Shown: positions 6,762 through 7,924 of the stretch, in pieces
How the letters are laid out: every line of letters starts with the position of its first letter
Position numbering within the stretch: position 1 is the stretch's first letter
Assembly (NCBI GenBank): GCA_964540005.1
Contig: CAZILN010000313.1
Coordinates: 1 to 7,924, forward strand
Reading direction: 5' to 3'
DNA length: 7,924 bases
DNA from: CAZILN01 sp964540005
GTDB lineage: Bacteria; Bacteroidota; Bacteroidia; Bacteroidales; SM23-62
Notes under the pieces: model-generated
Databases searched by the model: none
Seen by the model: only the letters and a program-made list of their open reading frames with translations
Told to the model about the DNA's origin: nothing
Translations under genes and position numbers: made by a program

Positions 6762-7924
6762 AAAGCTCCCTGACTGCTTCTTTAAATTTTCTTCCCCTGT
6801 CTTCATAGTTCTCAAAAAGATCAAAGCTGGCACATGCCGGGGAAAGCAGTACCGTATCCCCGTTGTGCGACATGTAATAGGCTGTTTTAACTGCTTCAGA
6901 CATGCTCTGTACTTCTATTATTTCTTTGACATCATCTGAAAAAGCCTCTTTAATCCGGGAATTATCCTTCCCGAGGCAGATAATGCTCGTGACCCTTTCC
7001 CTGACCAATGTTGACAGCTCTTTGTAATCATTGCCTTTATCGACTCCTCCTGCTATCCAGACGATATTAGTATGTACGCTTTCCAGAGCATACCAGGTCG
7101 AGTTGACATTGGTGGCCTTTGAATCATTAATGAACTGAATCCCATGTATCTTCAGCACAGGCTCCAGGCGGTGTTCCACACTCTGGAAATCCATCAGGCT
7201 CTCCCTGATAATATCTTTGCGTATCTTGAGTACATTCCCGGCAATTCCGGCTGCCATGCTGTTATACTGATTGTGTTTCCCTTTTAATGCCAGCTCGTGT
7301 ACAGACATGGAAAAATCAACATCTTCGAATTCAATCCTCAGTTTATCTTCTTCATCTATATAGGCAACTTCATTCGAATGCTTCTTCAGTGCAAATGGCA
7401 ACTCCTTGGCCTTCATCACAATCTTTTCCAGTTCCTTAATGGTTATATCATCATCCGAACAGAAAATGAAGTACTCATCTTCCAGCAGGTTCTGGGTTAT
7501 CCTGAATTTGGAATCCACATAATTCTGCATGGAATTGTCATACCTGTCGAGATGATCAGGGGTAATATTCAGGAGTATGGCAATATCCGCTTTGAATTCG
7601 AACATTCCATCCAGCTGAAAACTGCTGATCTCCAGCACATAATAATCATAATCATCTTCGGCAACCTGTAAGGCAAAGCTTTTGCCTATATTCCCCGCCA
7701 TACCTGCATTCAGACCTGCTTTCTTCATCATATGATGGATCAATGATGTAGTGGTGGTCTTTCCGTTGCTCCCGGTTATACAGATCTTCTTCGCATGGGT
7801 GAACCTGGCGGCAAATTCTATCTCGGAAATGATCCTGATCTCTCTTTTCCTGATGCTTTCCACAATGGCAGCCCGTTCGTGGATACCCGGACTCTTAATA
7901 ATCTCGTCGGCATCGAGAATCAGC
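6760..7924 (-). CDS. murD: UDP-N-acetylmuramoyl-L-alanine--D-glutamate ligase MurD (5' end outside window)
   Basis: MurD is the cytoplasmic ATP-dependent ligase that adds D-glutamate to UDP-MurNAc-L-Ala. The frame is open to the right edge, with its first full codon at 7923, and 387 residues are visible. About 60 residues of the N-terminal UDP-binding domain are missing. Visible residues begin LILDADEIIKSPGI, which matches the conserved Ser-Pro-Gly region before the ATPase domain. Then come P-loop GSNGKTTT (51-58), EISSFQL (98-104), NITPDHLDRY (119-128) and a Lys at 139 in DSKFRI, at the position of the carbamylated lysine of MurD. Further on are GKHNQYN (215-221), HRLE (251-254), NDSKATN (266-272), GGVDKG (292-297) and the C-terminal LSPACASFDLFENYEDRG (360-377). 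The NDSKATN and SPACASFD motifs are specific to MurD within the Mur ligases. An in-frame GTG at 7863 is not the start, because conserved MurD sequence continues upstream of it. Confidence 0.97.
   Translation of the reverse strand, partial: LILDADEIIKSPGIHERAAIVESIRKREIRIISEIEFAARFTHAKKICITGSNGKTTTTSLIHHMMKKAGLNAGMAGNIGKSFALQVAEDDYDYYVLEISSFQLDGMFEFKADIAILLNITPDHLDRYDNSMQNYVDSKFRITQNLLEDEYFIFCSDDDITIKELEKIVMKAKELPFALKKHSNEVAYIDEEDKLRIEFEDVDFSMSVHELALKGKHNQYNSMAAGIAGNVLKIRKDIIRESLMDFQSVEHRLEPVLKIHGIQFINDSKATNVNSTWYALESVHTNIVWIAGGVDKGNDYKELSTLVRERVTSIICLGKDNSRIKEAFSDDVKEIIEVQSMSEAVKTAYYMSHNGDTVLLSPACASFDLFENYEDRGRKFKEAVREL

Larger units (their letters stand above)
1..7924 (-). other. dcw cluster segment, probable single operon
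   Basis: All seven genes lie on the minus strand with junctions of +8, -20, -4, -8, +4 and +88 nt (murD/ftsW, ftsW/murG, murG/murC, murC/ftsQ, ftsQ/ftsA, ftsA/ftsZ). There is no terminator-like hairpin and no opposing gene. The first six genes must be co-transcribed, and their overlaps suggest translational coupling. The cluster's usual upstream genes (mraZ, rsmH, ftsI, murE, mraY) would be expected beyond 7924, which is an inference. No ddl or murB lies between murC and ftsQ, unlike Escherichia coli but like the Bacteroidota clusters I recall. Confidence 0.85.

Noticed and set aside
7861..7863. GTG at 7863 as the murD start
   Set aside because: The frame continues upstream with conserved MurD sequence (Ile-Lys-Ser-Pro-Gly-Ile). 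Starting at the GTG would also leave the protein without its whole UDP-binding domain. The gene is simply cut by the window edge.
1..7924. An undescribed accessory system
   Set aside because: Every long minus-strand frame is a core dcw gene with intact family motifs. The genes abut or overlap, leaving no room for an extra protein, and no RNA-like structure, repeat array or mobile element was seen.

Overview
The window is one uninterrupted block of the division and cell wall (dcw) cluster, with every gene on the minus strand. In transcription order, from high to low coordinates, it holds murD (5' end beyond the window), ftsW, murG, murC, ftsQ, ftsA and ftsZ (3' end beyond the window). I see no RNA gene, mobile element, CRISPR array or transfer-associated gene. 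The long plus-strand reading frames are antisense shadows of these genes.

The organism is most likely a member of Bacteroidota, probably in or near Bacteroidales. This is an inference from remembered family features. The gene order murD-ftsW-murG-murC-ftsQ-ftsA-ftsZ has neither ddl nor murB between murC and ftsQ. FtsW has a Pro-Glu-Asp-Leu-Ser-Thr-Ala motif and a His-Pro-Tyr-Ser-Asp-Phe catalytic loop. FtsQ ends in a Tyr-Lys-Asn-Gln-Val-Val-Cys segment. The FtsZ N-terminus (short acidic leader, then Phe-Asp-Leu-Pro) also fits. The base composition looks intermediate and uniform across the genes.

Layout: 7924-6760 murD; 8-nt gap; 6751-5597 ftsW; 20-nt overlap; 5616-4498 murG; 4-nt ATGA overlap; 4501-3101 murC; 8-nt overlap; 3108-2329 ftsQ; 4-nt gap; 2324-1008 ftsA; 88-nt AT-rich gap; 919-1 ftsZ. 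This packing suggests one polycistronic transcript with translational coupling. The only real spacer lies just before ftsZ, and it carries short AT-rich tandem repeats.

The genes form one pathway. MurC adds L-Ala and MurD adds D-Glu to UDP-MurNAc in the cytoplasm. MurG turns lipid I into lipid II at the inner membrane face. FtsW polymerises lipid II into septal glycan. FtsQ, FtsA and FtsZ build and anchor the divisome that directs that synthesis. All proteins have intact signature motifs and normal lengths. I found no evidence of an undescribed system here; the findings are modest points about start sites, gene overlaps and the ftsA-ftsZ spacer.
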